In this document: positions 32,331-43,979 of the stretch, one piece after another
How the letters are laid out: each line of letters begins with the position of its first letter
Numbering within the stretch: the first letter of the stretch is position 1
NCBI RefSeq assembly: GCF_029407905.1
Contig: NC_073643.1
Span: forward strand, 41,946,501-42,010,500
Reading direction: 5' to 3'
Origin: Bubalus kerabau
Lineage: Eukaryota; Chordata; Mammalia; Artiodactyla; Bovidae
DNA: 64,000 nt
Translations under genes and position numbers: made by a program
The notes under the pieces: model-generated
What the model saw: the letters and a program-made list of their open reading frames with translations, nothing else
What the model was told of the DNA's origin: nothing
Databases searched by the model: none

Positions 32331-33225
32331 CCACGCATCAGATAAAATTAGCAATCAGTCAATGTATATGTTTGTAGAAGAATAAATGTCTCTTTCAGTG
32401 ACAATGCATTCAGTCTTTTTGTATGGTTTTGTCCCTATTTGCATTCCTATGCCCTCTTACATCTTCTGTGGTATCCAGGGCTGTCCAGGGACTTTTTATT
32501 ACAAAATATACAGACATGCTTTTTCAGAATATGTACTCCCTCTTCCAAATCAATTTCTGGCATTGTATCTCATGGCTCATTTGCTACAAAAGTAAGGTGA
32601 TTTTATTTAATATAGGAGGAATTTCAGGACAGCAATATGCCCCGCTTTCCGTTCTGTGGTACATTTGGTTGAGTAAACTGAATTTAGACAGAAGGAACCT
32701 ACCCCTCAAGCAAGGTGACCTCTCTTGGGTGAATTAAATCCTGTCTCATGTTGCTTAAAAGATGCCACTCTAGAGGAATCTTGAAAGAAACAGAAAGCAT
32801 CACAGAGTTTGCTCTCCCATTTTCTATTTGCAGTCATCATATAAAATAGTCCCAGAGAGTCCATTATTATATAGGTTTTAAGAATAAAATTATTGGAAGC
32901 TTTCCTTAAAGTTCGCTCATTATATTTTTTTTTTGTACTATAAACTATCTGGTAAATCTAATTTAAATGCAATTTTATTTAATGACTAGTGTTGATATTA
33001 TGATTCATCACTCATTTACTTAATCAGTAGCATTTGACTTTACCCAAAATGTCCAATTTGCACACATATTTTTTATTTTTTCAAAATAAAATTATGTTTT
33101 GGGAAGATAAATGTTTTTTATATCTAAAACATTATAAAAATAATGTTTTTTTTTCCAGTTTTGAAGAATGCCTTTTAGTTTTTGCTTTTGACTACCACCA
33201 AATATAAACCACTGGTGAAAGTAGG
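32331..33225. other. Unique AT-rich DNA
   Basis: No gene or repeat recognised. The overlapping frames 32386-32737 have no domain I recognise. Confidence 0.5.
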
Positions 33226-33440
33226 AAGTGCCTGCACTCAGTCATGTCTGACTCTTTCCAACCCCATGGACTGTAGCCCGCCAGGCTCCTCTGTCCATGG
33301 AGTTCTCTAGGCAAGAATACTGGAGTGGGTTGCCATTTCCTATTCCAGGGGATCTTCTTGACCCAGGGATCGAACCTGTGTCTCCTGCATCTCCTGCATT
33401 GGTAGGGAGATTCTATACCACTGAGCCACCTGGGAAGACT
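33226..33440 (-). mobile_element. Bov-tA SINE
   Basis: Minus-strand copy with an internally duplicated TCTCCTGCA motif at about 33380-33398. Head ends ccactgagccacctgggaag. Confidence 0.9.
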
Positions 33441-33494
33441 GAGAGTAGCAAGAAGAGTATACTAAAAATAAATAGCAGGGAAATCAATAGTGGT

Positions 33495-33665
33495 TATGCA
33501 TAGACTAGGATTGTCTGGGTTCTACTTATGATGCCAGCACTCTTGGGCTGTTCCTCTTTAGGAAAGTGAAGTCACCTCTCTGTGTCTCAGTTTCCACATC
33601 TTTAAAGCGGTACCTTCCCCGCAGTACATGTACCCTACCATGTACCATAGTGACTGCCTTCTTGT
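33495..33665 (+). mobile_element. MIR SINE, diverged
   Basis: tgtctcagtttccacatctt and aaagcggtacctt lie in MIR sense order. Confidence 0.65.
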
Positions 33666-34479
33666 GACTGAATTTAAAAACCACTGAGTGTGATTTTAAT
33701 ATTAATATTATTGTTAATATATATTATAGGATTAGGGGAAATGAAGAGTGACTTCCAGAGGTGATGACTCTAGTCCCTGCTCCAAGGAAAAACCCCTTTA
33801 GTCCATCTCAGATTAATTTCATGGTTCTCAACTTAGATAATGAGTTCCACACTGCATGCAAAGCTCTGGACAAGGGCATCCCCAATGTCATAGGCTAATT
33901 GAGGCACATTCATAGCACATTATTTTTACTTAAATATTTGGGAAAATTAAACATATATGTATTAAAAGTATTACATGGATATATGTATTATATATGTATA
34001 TAAATACATATATATTATGCAGTAGTATGCACAACTGGAATGAATTTTTAAAGTAGTACACTAGGGTTTAAAAATTGTTTTCATTTGGAGGGGGAAGCAT
34101 GACTGTACCCTGCAGGACTGTAGGATCATTCTCTTTTGTTATTCTGGGGTTTTCACTTAGAAATGTTTGAGAAACAGTAGGAAAACTGATGGGCCATTTA
34201 CCTGTTGTAAATATTGTTTTTGTAAAGAAATCCCAGAATTTCCCTCAATCATTCCTTTTATCTTTATCAGCATTTTCTGGTTGGAAGGAGGGAGTTAACG
34301 ATATTATACAAATGATTTTGTGCAGCTGATCAGATTCTAACATGACTATACAATGGTATGATGTATAGGGTCATTTGGCTGTTTGGGAGATGATCTTGGT
34401 CCTGGAGAAAAATCCCTGGCTCTGAGCTTGTAGAATTCTGCTATTGTTTTATTCATGCATTTTTCATATTAAGGTGCAC
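33666..34479. other. Unique AT-rich DNA
   Basis: An imperfect TATATG/ATATAT-rich patch at 33950-34018. No gene recognised. Confidence 0.5.
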
Positions 34480-35245
34480 TGTCTTTCTCTTTATTCAGTG
34501 CTCCCAAGCCCTCTTCTTCACAGACTCTGTTCTTTCTCACAAGCGACAATGACCAGTGCAGCCTTTTCCTCTGAGTTGTATGCACTTTTATGTGGTTGTC
34601 TGCTCATCATCTTCTTTCAACTGTTTCAAGGTATTTTGAGAAATAAATTCCTAGATTAATAAACGGCACCTGTGTTCATCTGTTTACACATGCCACAAAC
34701 CTAGGAGTCTTCCTGGGTGCCTGCCTCACCCTCACCATGCCCTCCCCTCCCCCAACCCCATTCTATTGGCAGATTATCTCTGTTTAATCTTATAAATATT
34801 TCTAGAATAGAGTTTCTTTCCTTTTCTAGTGTCACCCTTCCTTGTCTAGCTACTGTCATCTTTCTCATCTTTTTTCCGCCAAGTAGCTGGTCTCTGCCTG
34901 TTTCTCTACCTCTTGGTTCACTGCTCTCTTACTCTCTATACACCATCCTTCTTGATCAAGTTTCAGTGCCACTGTTTTGCCAGGTTCTCTTTCAACACAA
35001 TGCTTTCTCCTTACCTGGTAGACTCCTAGTTATCCACCAGGCTTCAGCTGTTTGTCTTCCAACCCAAGGTTGGTTACCTTGTTTTCTACTGTTTTCCAAT
35101 TGTGATTGTGTATTTTTTATATATTTACTTTAATATTGTGTCCCTTCTAGGACATAGGCTATGTGAAATCACCATTCTTTCTCATGCATCCCCAGCACCT
35201 AGAGCAAGCACTCAGTAATTACTTGTGAATCAATGAGTAGATGGT
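34480..35245 (-). mobile_element. Old LINE 3' region (L2-type)
   Basis: ccacaaacctaggagtcttc, ccaggttctctttcaacaca, ctaggacataggctatgtga and gagcaagcactcagtaatta follow an old LINE 3' region in reverse. The 138-codon frame 34717-35133 is a by-product of this pyrimidine-rich element, not a gene. Confidence 0.6.
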
Positions 35246-35929
35246 TTGCCACAGGATAGCCAACAGAAATTCACATGTGAAGGGAGAGGCTATATTGGCA
35301 TATGCCCCACGAGTCTACTGAATTGAATTGCTATTCTTAACGGAAAGAGCACCTTTTAGCCCTGGTGGCAAGCACAAAGTTGTTTAGACTAAATAACGTC
35401 GGGCCTTAGATGGCATGGTAAAAAGTGTTAAAAACTATGTATTAGATGCATTGGCGAGCTCCTGTGGGGAGCCCCTGGTCTAATGGTCTCCAGCCTGGAT
35501 ATCCCTGACAGGGTTGTGGCGAATGTATGTTTCATGCTTTGTTGAGACTAGGAGGACCACTGAGAGAAGGATGGAACCACTGGTGGGGGGTGGGGGTGGA
35601 GAAACACCGGAAATGAAACCTATAACCTACAACTTTGCATTTACAAGATAAGTATCAAAGGTCAGATTTCCAGATTCCAAGGCAAGACTCTTTTTCCCCT
35701 CATATTTATTTATAAAGCTTTATTGGGATATAAAAAAATCAGAACTGAATTTTAAGGAGAAAAGAAGGGGAAAGACCCAGCTGTAAGGTGGCTGTTTCTA
35801 GCAGGATAGATGCAGTGGGCTGAGTCCAGCATGGAGGTTGTCTTTCTGGAAGTTTTGCTCACATGACTAAGGTGAGACTCTTCCTGCTCACACCTGGCTA
35901 AACATTGATAATGAGAAGATGATGAAAAT
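35246..35929. other. Unique DNA
   Basis: No repeat recognised. A G-rich patch (tggtggggggtgggggtgga) lies near 35580-35600. Confidence 0.5.
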
Positions 35930-36110
35930 ACCGGTACATTGGTGGTACCGATCTGTGGCAGATTCTATGCCAAGCACTTAAAAAATAGATAGTGTTATCA
36001 TCTTTATTTTATGGATGAGGAAATATTGAGGTTACATTACTTAACAGTAACATGAGTTTCTGTGTCCACGTCTGACTAACTCCAAAGTTCAGTCTCCTAG
36101 CTGCCAATAG
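35930..36110 (-). mobile_element. MIR SINE, diverged
   Basis: tttattttatggatgaggaa, ttgaggttacattacttaac and gtctgactaactccaaag in reverse MIR order. Confidence 0.7.
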
Positions 36111-36134
36111 TCACAAGAGAACAAATATTAATAA

Positions 36135-36240
36135 GAATAAATGGTATCAACAATAATAGCATCCTTATTATGTGCCAGGTACCAGCTCAGGGATGCACTT
36201 TTATTTTCCCTATGAGCCAAGTAAGAAAATTATTGTCAGT
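36135..36240 (-). mobile_element. MIR SINE fragment
   Basis: caataatagcatccttatta then tgtgccaggtaccagctcag. Confidence 0.5.
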
Positions 36241-36317
36241 TAGGTTTGCTTGTTGGAGGACTAAGAATTTGGCATTTTCCACTGGTCAGCGTCCTTTGGG
36301 TCCTAAGTGTTCAGTTA

Positions 36318-36341
36318 TAATAATATTAATAATAATAATAA
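36318..36341. repeat. (AAT)n microsatellite
   Basis: Seven AAT-type units. Confidence 0.85.
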
Positions 36342-36446
36342 ACTTGAATCAATATAAATAGGAAGTGAAGAGAGACCCTAAGGAAAGATTGGTCGTGATT
36401 TTACTGTACTTTTAAAACTTTTCTAATTTACTTTTGTGCTCACTAA

Positions 36447-36680
36447 TGTTATTCTGTTTGTTCGTGCTTCGTACGTACTCAGTCATATCCAACTCTGTGA
36501 CCCTATGGACTATAGCACACCAGACTCCTCTGTTCATGAGTTTACCCCAGCAAGAATACTGGAGTGGTTGCCATTTTGTTCTCCAGGGGATCTTCCCGAC
36601 CCAGGGATTGAACTTGTATCTCCTGTGTTGGCAAGCTGATTCTTTAACAACTGTGCCATCTGGGAAGGCTGTTCATTCTG
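36447..36680 (-). mobile_element. Bov-tA SINE with imperfect TSD
   Basis: The SINE is 36458-36668. tgttattctgt upstream and tgttcattctgt downstream are a likely TSD. Confidence 0.88.
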
Positions 36681-36839
36681 TAATGAGTCTGTAGTGTACC
36701 TCAATAGCCATAGAGAAACCCTCTTTTGCCTTCTTATGCTTGTACAAACTGTGGTGATAGTAACAGTTGCTCTTGTGTGTTCCTTGTTTGATGCGTTTGA
36801 TGCAAAAGCCTGCCCAGCCCCAAGACACCATGTACTGCT

Positions 36840-36915
36840 CTCTGGAGGCTGAGTTCAAATCCCGACTCTGCTACCTACAGGCTCTATCAACCTGGGAGAT
36901 GTCGTAGCCTCTATG
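36840..36915 (+). mobile_element. MIR SINE fragment
   Basis: gctgagttcaaatcccgact then ctgctacctacaggctct matches the MIR 5' half. Confidence 0.65.
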
Positions 36916-36924
36916 TGCTTTCAT

Positions 36925-37400
36925 CACTTGTTTGTCAAATATTTATTGAACACCAGCTGTATGCTGGGTGCTGTGTTTGAGGCTGGGGTTATAACGGGGA
37001 ACAAAAATAAACACAGTGTTGGTGAACATATAGTTCAGTTCAAGAGAGAGATGTAAAACAATCTCATAAACACACAAAGGAGTTTATGATACGCTTGCTT
37101 CCCTGGTGGCTCAGACAGTAAAGAATCTGCCTGCAGTGTGGAAGACCTGGGTTTGATCCCTGGATCAGGAAAGTCCTTTGAGGAAGAGAATGGCAACCCA
37201 CTCCAGTATTCTTGCCTGGCCTGAAGAATTCCATAGACAGAGGAGCCTGGCAGGCAACAGTCCATGGGGTCGCAAAAAGTCAGACACGACAGAGCAACTA
37301 ACATTTTCACTTTTAGTAGTGATAGAGAGGCACTTGGTGCTGTGAGAACACACAGCAAGGAAATGACCAGGCACAGAAGGCTTTCTTGGGCCACCTCAGG
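36925..37400 (+). mobile_element. Old L1ME-type 3' end, split by Bov-tA
   Basis: atttattgaacaccagctgt and atgctgggtgctgtgtttga lie left of the SINE; gccaggcac-type text resumes on its right near 37330-37400. Confidence 0.5.
37095..37312 (+). mobile_element. Bov-tA SINE
   Basis: Complete head, B-box-like GGTTTGATCCC and body; inserted into the older LINE. Confidence 0.9.
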
Positions 37401-37622
37401 CTCTGTAACTCAGTTGACATATGCAAAGCTCCCAGCGTGGTGCCTAGTATGTAATTAGGGCTGACTAGTTGGTAACTCCTGATAATATACACTTAAGTTT
37501 TCCGAGAGAAAGAATCACAGAAACAAATACATTTAGTGCAAAGGAATTAATACAGTTGCCTTTTGTTAGTATCTGCATTTTTTAAAAAATATAACCCTTG
37601 TGTTTATATCCCTTGTGTTTAA

Positions 37623-37735
37623 TATAACCTTGTATCGCTCAGTCATGTCCAACTCTTGGTGACCCCATCGGCAGCAGCCCGCCAGGCTCCTCTGCTCTTG
37701 GGATCCTCCAGGCAAGAATACTGGAGTATAACTTA
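37623..37735 (-). mobile_element. Truncated Bov-A SINE
   Basis: A 95 bp Bov-A fragment (37632-37726) with short similar flanks tataacctt and tataactta. Confidence 0.85.
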
Positions 37736-37779
37736 GAACCTCTTTATTTTTCTGAGAAAGAAATGAGATTGGGATGTTT

Positions 37780-38300
37780 GGTTGAAAGAACTGTTTAAGG
37801 ATAGGCCACTAATGAAGGCATCTAAACACAGTCATCTTGTTCCACAGTTAGTTCCAAGATACAGTCAAACAGAAATAACTAACTAGAAGCCAAGGCCTTT
37901 GGAGGCATTGTTTGTTTGGTAAATTTTGATTCATAGACTCATTAATGCCTCATCAGCCTCTTGACCATTAGTCTGGGCAGGTAGCTCTGTGTGGGGACCT
38001 TTATTCTCTGGCAGCCAAGACAGGGATGTCTTAATGATGATTGGTTTCAGTGTCTCATAACCGCTGGTCCCCAGATATAAAGCACTGTGGATATCTAAAC
38101 AGATTCTCATTGCTTTTGGCCTGTGTGCAATTTAGCAGCAAGAGATTTCATATCTCACAGTGTTCAATAGTCCTACTTAATTAGGAACTGCTTGAGAATC
38201 AGGCCAGCTAATGGTCATAACTACTGAAGTCGACATGTTTGCCCTGAAAAGGCAGAGAAACTGAAAAGAGATTTTAATAGTCCTTGGGTTACTGACCAGT
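37780..38300. promoter_or_regulatory. Candidate conserved non-coding element
   Basis: Repeat-free block with CTTAATGATGATTGG near 38030, CTTAATTAGGA near 38176 and CAGATATAAAG near 38072. Motif-rich and balanced in composition; role is inference. Confidence 0.3.
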
Positions 38301-38419
38301 GAGTTGTCCGAATGTTCTCATTGGCCTTCCTGGTGGCAGAACTGCCTTCCAGGTTATGACGACACAGTTCGGACACTCACTGGAGGAATGCAGGAAAGGT
38401 CAGTGTGAGGAATTAGAGT

Positions 38420-38783
38420 TTGAAATGAGGACTTCCATGGTGGTCCAGTGGTTAAGAATCTGCCTGCCAATGCAGGGGACACGGGTTCAGTCTCTGGTCC
38501 GGGACGATTCCACATGCCACAGGGCAGCTAAGCCCATGCACCACATCTATTGAGCTGGTGCTCTGGAGCCCACTGGACCCAACTACTGAACCTTTGCACA
38601 TGAAGGCCCATGTTCCATAGCAAGAGAAACCACAGCAGTAAGAGGCCGGTGCACCACAACTAGAGAAAACCTGTGCACAGCAGCAGAGATTCAGCACAGC
38701 CAAAAACAAAATAATTAATTAAAAATAAACAAGGTGTAGAAGAATATTAAAAAAAAAACAACAACAAGCAACTTGAAACGAGG
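38420..38783 (+). mobile_element. CHR-type SINE (long) with TSD
   Basis: The SINE at 38431-38772 has a tRNA-Glu head, long body and A-rich tail. The flanks ttgaaatgagg and ttgaaacgagg (one mismatch) are the TSD. Confidence 0.9.
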
Positions 38784-39020
38784 CCTGCTTACCTTTGCCT
38801 GACTGCCCTCTTGTCTCATTGTTAGACTTCCCTTTATTCCCAGGGATATCTGGGAATATCTATAAATTCCATTTATAGATTTTCTTTTTGAGGGGAAAAA
38901 ATTAAGGCTGATAGAGTGCTAAAGCAGCTCTTCCTTGAGCAAAAAGAGAAACACCAAAATTACTGAGCACATATTCAGTGATAAATTTACATGAATGTAC
39001 TGCATGGTATTCAGTACATA

Positions 39021-39140
39021 CTGGTGAAGAGCATGGACTTGGAGTCAGATAATCAGATCTTGACTCTGGCACCTGGTAACTGGGGACTTGGAGCAAGTTG
39101 CTTAACTACTGATACTCTGTTTCCTCATCTGCACATAGGT
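39021..39140 (+). mobile_element. MIR SINE, 5' half
   Basis: gaagagcatggacttggagt, gactctggcacctggtaact, gtttcctcatctgcacat in sense order. 39300-39380 may be a second, reverse MIR piece. Confidence 0.75.
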
Positions 39141-39380
39141 GCCTGTCATGTGTCAGGTGCTCTGCTCATCCTGGTGAACCAAATACATGGGGTTCCCGAC
39201 CCACAGTCCTGTCTTGGGTGCCCCTCCAAATGCAGACTTTAAGGTAGTGAAAGATGCTGTGGGCAAGTTAGGTATTTCCAGTGATCAGTGCTTTATGATG
39301 AAAAGATGAAGATTCAGTCAGACTGGTGAGTGACAGAGTCAGATCTCAAACTCCAAATTCCAAGTTGTTTCCATTGGCTC

Positions 39381-39959
39381 CTACTGCCTGCCTTGAGCTA
39401 GCTTGGTGTAACCAATTTCTTTTACAGGTTAAATTGGGTAAATGAAATGCTCAAAACCATCACTGGCTTAGGAGTAGCTATCACTTCCAATGAGGAAACC
39501 TTTTGACAGCATGCTAAATCTTTGCATGTATACAGTTTATTCTGCAGTAACATAATAGCTACCTTTTAATAAACCTTGTGTTATCAAAAATGAAGTGTAA
39601 AATGTTTTGTTTCAGGAATGCAATTTCAGGCTGGCAGATCAAAGGTTTTCTGTTTTATTTATTTTTTCTTAGAAAAGAGTTTAAGAAATAAGAATATTGC
39701 TTTATAGCCATAAAACCTAAATGCCATTGAACAAATCTACCATATGATCAAATCTGGCTTTCTTTCAAGAGTAAAAGTCTTTCACTTCCTGTCACCCCAG
39801 CACTATCATTATGTGCTTAGACCTCTATCACCCGCTGTTACGGGAGCCCTAGCTCAAGCCACTCAAGCAAAGCAGTTGTATTTTGTAGATGCAGCAGTTT
39901 CTTCCTTCTGCATCGTGGGGCCGCTTCTCTGCCATGATCGAGTTTTAATCAAATCAGTT
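39381..39959. other. Unique DNA
   Basis: Nothing recognised; the 82-codon frame 39744-39992 has no known domain. Confidence 0.5.
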
Positions 39960-40740
39960 GGAGCACCCGCTCTGGGCCTGACCCTATCCTAGGCACAGAA
40001 ATGAACAGAATAGAGCATGTCCTCATTCTGATGTAGCTTATATTCTGCTGGGGGACAGATAGTGATTACAGGAAGGAAGGAGGGAGGGAGGGAGGGAAGG
40101 AGGGAGAGAGATAAGGTGATGAGATGATGTCGGGTGGTGACCGTGCAGTGAAGAATTATGCAGCAGGGTAGAGTGATGGGGTGGAGGTGGGGGCTGGTTT
40201 GTGTGCTTTGTCAGGGAGTGCAGTGCATCTGTGAGTGCATCTCAGGGCCGGACGTGACTGTCTTAAGGGGGCAGCCACATGGCTTCCCAGAGGAGAAGTA
40301 TCCTTGGCAGAGGAAACAGCAAGTGCAAAACTCTTGAGGTAGAAACATGCCACGCCTATTGGAGGAAAACTTGGATGCATGTGAAGCTGGAGGGAAGACT
40401 GCAAGGGGAGGAGGGTGGGAGGGTAGTGAAGAGCCAGGAGAGATGGCTGGGGACCACAGCAGCAAGGGCCTCGTAGGGTTTTACTCTGGGTGAGATGAGC
40501 AGGTACAGGCTGTTTTTGACCAGAGTGGCAATCTGACTTAGGTTTTAGGAGGCTTTTGAGTGAAAAGACAGTGCATGAGCACAGGCAGAAGCTGAGACTG
40601 TTAGAGAATTATTGCAGGCATCCAGCCAAGACATGGTGGTGGCTTGATTTGGGAGGCAGAGGTGGAGTTGGCGAGAAATGATTGGATTTTGTTAATCTCC
40701 TGAAGGTCAGGCTGAAAGGATGTGCTGATGAGCTCCAGGG
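39960..40740 (+). mobile_element. Old L1ME-type 3' end, longest copy
   Basis: A long collinear match to the L1ME 3' region: gaatagagcatgtcctcatt, gaggaaacagcaagtgcaaa, agcaagggcctcgtagggtt, tgagtgaaaagacagtgcat. A GGAA/GGGA-rich microsatellite (about 40071-40110) has grown inside it. Confidence 0.65.
40071..40110. repeat. (GGAA/GGGA)n microsatellite
   Basis: Ten purine tetramers. GGAA arrays can serve as ETS-factor sites, but nothing here shows such use. Confidence 0.9.
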
Positions 40741-41341
40741 TGTTTGGCCTGTATACCTGGAAGAACAGAGCTGCCATTTGGGAGCACTATAATTTGTGGG
40801 CTCAACTAGGTGTCTCTGTGAAAGACAGAGGTATGCTCATGGAGGTGGTTCCTTCAAATCACAGAGTGTGTGGAAATGCCTTATGACACGCGTTCAGAAA
40901 AGAATGTGGGTGGGATTATAAAAGATGTCCTCCCTTCCTCGGTGTGCGTCCTTCGAAACCCTTGTACGCTTACAGCATTTCTTCTTAGCTGTTTCCCACC
41001 CCTGATAAGATGTGCTCCTGGGAGAGGACTAGTCATTTGGTCCTTCATGTGATTTTTATGTCAGTATGCTACCTTTCTGAAAATATATTTGCATTTAAAC
41101 CTTACTTCAAACTCATGATGACACACAGATTTCATCTCTTATGCTGACTTGAATCACTGATGGTGGTTGCCTTGAGAACTGTGCTGAGAAAATTTGTGAA
41201 GCTGGTTCTAGGCTCAGCAGGGGAGAGGAAACTTGATTATATTTTCCACTCCAGGGACCAGGAGTGGCATCCCATACGTGCTCAGTATTTGATAGTCCGG
41301 CTTTGGCTGCCACAGAAAGTACCGTTTTTTTCCCCACCTCT
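40741..41341. other. Unique DNA
   Basis: No gene or repeat recognised. Confidence 0.5.
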
Positions 41342-41605
41342 CCCCTTGTTTTTATTTTATTTAAAAAGTATTTGTTTATTTGGCTGACTCAGGTCTTAGT
41401 TGCAGCACGCAGGATCTTCGTGGCATCAGTGTGGGATCTTTTTGTTTTGGCGTGCATACTCTCCAGTTGTGGCTCATGTGCTCAGTTGCTCTGCAGCATG
41501 AGGGATCTTAGTTCCCCGACCAGGGATAGAACCCACACCCCCTACATTGCAGGACAGATTCTTAACCACTGGACCACCAGGGAAGTCCCTTTCCCCTTGC
41601 TTTTA
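41342..41605 (-). mobile_element. CHR-type SINE with TSD
   Basis: The SINE spans 41355-41592, ending in the reversed head ggaccaccagggaagtccc. A 13 bp TSD with one mismatch (ccccttgttttta; ccccttgctttta) flanks it. Confidence 0.9.
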
Positions 41606-41849
41606 GATGTCAGCAAGTATGCAGAGGAAATATTTTTCCTTTTTACTGTTTGAGCGCTTGCCTCTGAAATCACGCCAAGAAGACTATTGGCCCAAAGATC
41701 AGATTTTACTATCTAAAGGTCTTGAGTAACCTGATGTAAAACCCAAGTACTCCAGAAGAGACAGGGCCTTTGTCTTAAAGGGCAAGGCCTTTGCCAGATC
41801 AAAATTCATTTTTTTCTTCTCTAGCATTCCTCACTGCTAGATCTATTGC

Positions 41850-41995
41850 AATTTGTATTCCCTTATTAGCTGCATTGTTTCTCTCCCCTCCAGAATGGCA
41901 GCCACAGGGCAAGGACTTTGCTGTGCATTGTTCAGTGCTGTTTCCCCAGTGTCTAGAACTGTGGCTGGTATATAAGGAAGTATGTGTTGAATGAA
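41850..41995 (-). mobile_element. Old LINE 3' end (L2-type)
   Basis: agggcaaggactttgctgtg, ccccagtgtctagaactgtg, gtatgtgttgaatgaa in reverse order. Confidence 0.7.
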
Positions 41996-42149
41996 AAATG
42001 CTAAATGAATTGCCTGAGGAAGCTAAAGTTGTACTGTAGCCCAGAATTAAGGGTAAATGATTACTAAGGTACCTGCATTTTTTTGAAAGTGGAAAGCTCC
42101 TGTTAGAATAATCATCACTATAGCTATGTGGTTTAATGAACATTGTTGA

Positions 42150-42310
42150 TAATTATAGTAGTAATAATAACTCTCCTTGAGCACATCTGTGTGCCTGACC
42201 CTGGGTTAAGTGCCCAATACTCATTATTTCCTTTGGGAAGTAGGCCCTCATTTGTTAGGTGAGGAAATTCAGACTTAGGTCAGACTTTGCCTAAGTCTGA
42301 ATCACCCATA
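42150..42310 (-). mobile_element. MIR SINE, diverged
   Basis: gcctgaccctgggttaagtg, atttgttaggtgaggaaatt. A perfect stem-loop lies in it. Confidence 0.65.
42268..42301. repeat. 12 bp perfect stem with 10-base loop
   Basis: TTCAGACTTAGG (42268-42279) and CCTAAGTCTGAA (42290-42301) are exact reverse complements. Nothing T-rich follows, so it does not read as a terminator. Confidence 0.92.
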
Positions 42311-42908
42311 AATAGGGTGCTTCCAAAGCTAAAAAGCAAACATGAAACTTTCTTCATATAGGAAATCTTGCTTTCCAGCTGGTAAATAGTGGTATCTGTC
42401 TAATAATAAATGGCTGCTTTTTGCCATTAAAACCCCCAAATTGTGCGAGTCTGGAAGGGCCTTTGGATTGTTTCATTGTTTTTTTTTTTTTTTTTCCTGC
42501 TAATTTCTGGTATGAAAAAAACCTAACCTTCTCAGCTCAGATTATCTTCCCTAAATATGTTGACAAGCTGCTTGTGAGGATCCCAAGTGAGTGTCAAGGT
42601 AGAGGAAAGGAGAGTTTCATCACCTTCATACCTAAACTCATGCTTTGGAGGAAAAAATGGGTGGTTGGTAGAGTAGGAGGAGCTGGAGTTAAGGGAAAGC
42701 AAACCCCACACTTTTTTGCTTTGCATCCAGGCTGTAGATTACTGTGATGGTTATTATTAAAATGTTTTTCTTTAAATTGACTCACTTCTGTTTACTTAAA
42801 TTAATATATTCAAAACAGATTTTGTGAACCCCCACTATGGATGGAAAACCAGCATCATTTGCCATAGAGTAATGGTATATTGATGCTCATATGGTAACAA
42901 GATATAAG
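42311..42908. other. Unique DNA
   Basis: A T run at about 42479-42495. No gene recognised. Confidence 0.5.
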
Positions 42909-42913
42909 TATAT

Positions 42914-43078
42914 TTGTTGTTCAGTTGCTAAGTCTTGTCCGACTCTTTGCGACCCCATGAACTGCAGCACGCCAGGCTTCCCTGTCCTTCACTATCTCCC
43001 AGAGTTTGCTCAGACTAATGTCCATTTAGTCAGTGATTCTGTCCAACCATCTCATCCTCCTCTGCCCCCTTCTCCTCA
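42914..43078 (-). mobile_element. BovB 3'-end fragment
   Basis: Matches only the terminal ~165 bp of BovB in reverse (gcacgccaggcttccctgtc). Could be a 5'-truncated BovB or a BovB-derived SINE of the ART2A type. Confidence 0.8.
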
Positions 43079-43344
43079 GTAATAAAATATAAAGTAATAT
43101 ATATAATGAAAATAAGGCAATGCTATTTCATGTTTTAAAATTAAAGAATAAGAATAATGAAATATAAATCTAATGTACATACTAGAAATTAGTTTTCTCT
43201 GTGAGTAGAGTGGAACTGTTTATGATCAGTTACCAATAGAGGGATTTTTAACTTCTTGTCACTTAAAGAAGAAGGTGAAAAGATGTTTTTTCCCCAGCTT
43301 TAATATTAATTAGGACAAAGAATCCTAACATACATGCATATAAA

Positions 43345-43500
43345 AGTACATATGGACAATGTGTGTGCTCAGTTACTGCTCAGTCGCGTCTGACTCTTTG
43401 TGACCCCATGAACTGCAGCCTGCCAGATTCCTCTGTCCATGAATCCAGGTTTTCCAGGTAAGAATACTGGGTTGCCATTTCCTTCTCCAGTACATATGGA
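43345..43500 (-). mobile_element. 5'-truncated Bov-A SINE with TSD
   Basis: The 132 bp body (43357-43488) is flanked by a perfect 12 bp TSD agtacatatgga (43345-43356, 43489-43500). Confidence 0.93.
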
Positions 43501-43979
43501 GACTATGTGTATATAAATATATTGCATTTATGTAAGATATATTGTCCATATAAAAATATGTAGTAATTTTTTAAAAATTGGGTTGTAATTTAACTTTATA
43601 ATAATCAGTGGTCTTTTGATTGTGGGGACCTAGGCAAGAGGCAGTAAGCTAAGTCATTAATTTCCATTTGCCATGGGCCAGCAATGCTTGGCTGGGTCCT
43701 TCCAGTGGAAAGGAAGTTTAAGAAAATTGTGAAATCAAAGCTTATTTTTCCAGCTTGCTCTTCTCAAGCCCTCCAGTTCAGGCCTGAACTCTGCCATTGT
43801 AGAAAAGCATGACTTCCCTGAAATACAGCCTCCTAGCTCAATACTGTAGAGAGTAGAGCAGCCCAGGCTTGCTCCACAGGAAACCCAGACAAATGTATAT
43901 CCACACTGCTTTAAGGCATGTCTGTGCCACCAGTGGGAAACACTGTCCCAAACTCATTCCTTCCCCTCAGCTCTCTATG
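43501..43979. other. Unique DNA
   Basis: No gene or repeat recognised. Confidence 0.5.

Noticed and set aside
34717..35133. 138-codon plus-strand open frame, among the longest in the window
   Set aside because: Its DNA matches an old LINE 3' region in reverse, is pyrimidine-rich, and the protein is low-complexity Ser/Leu/Pro without any domain.
40071..40110. GGAA array as an ETS-driven enhancer
   Set aside because: It is a microsatellite grown within an old LINE; nothing nearby supports use as an enhancer.
42268..42301. Stem-loop as a transcription terminator or microRNA precursor
   Set aside because: The stem is too short for a microRNA hairpin and this is mammalian DNA without rho-independent terminators.
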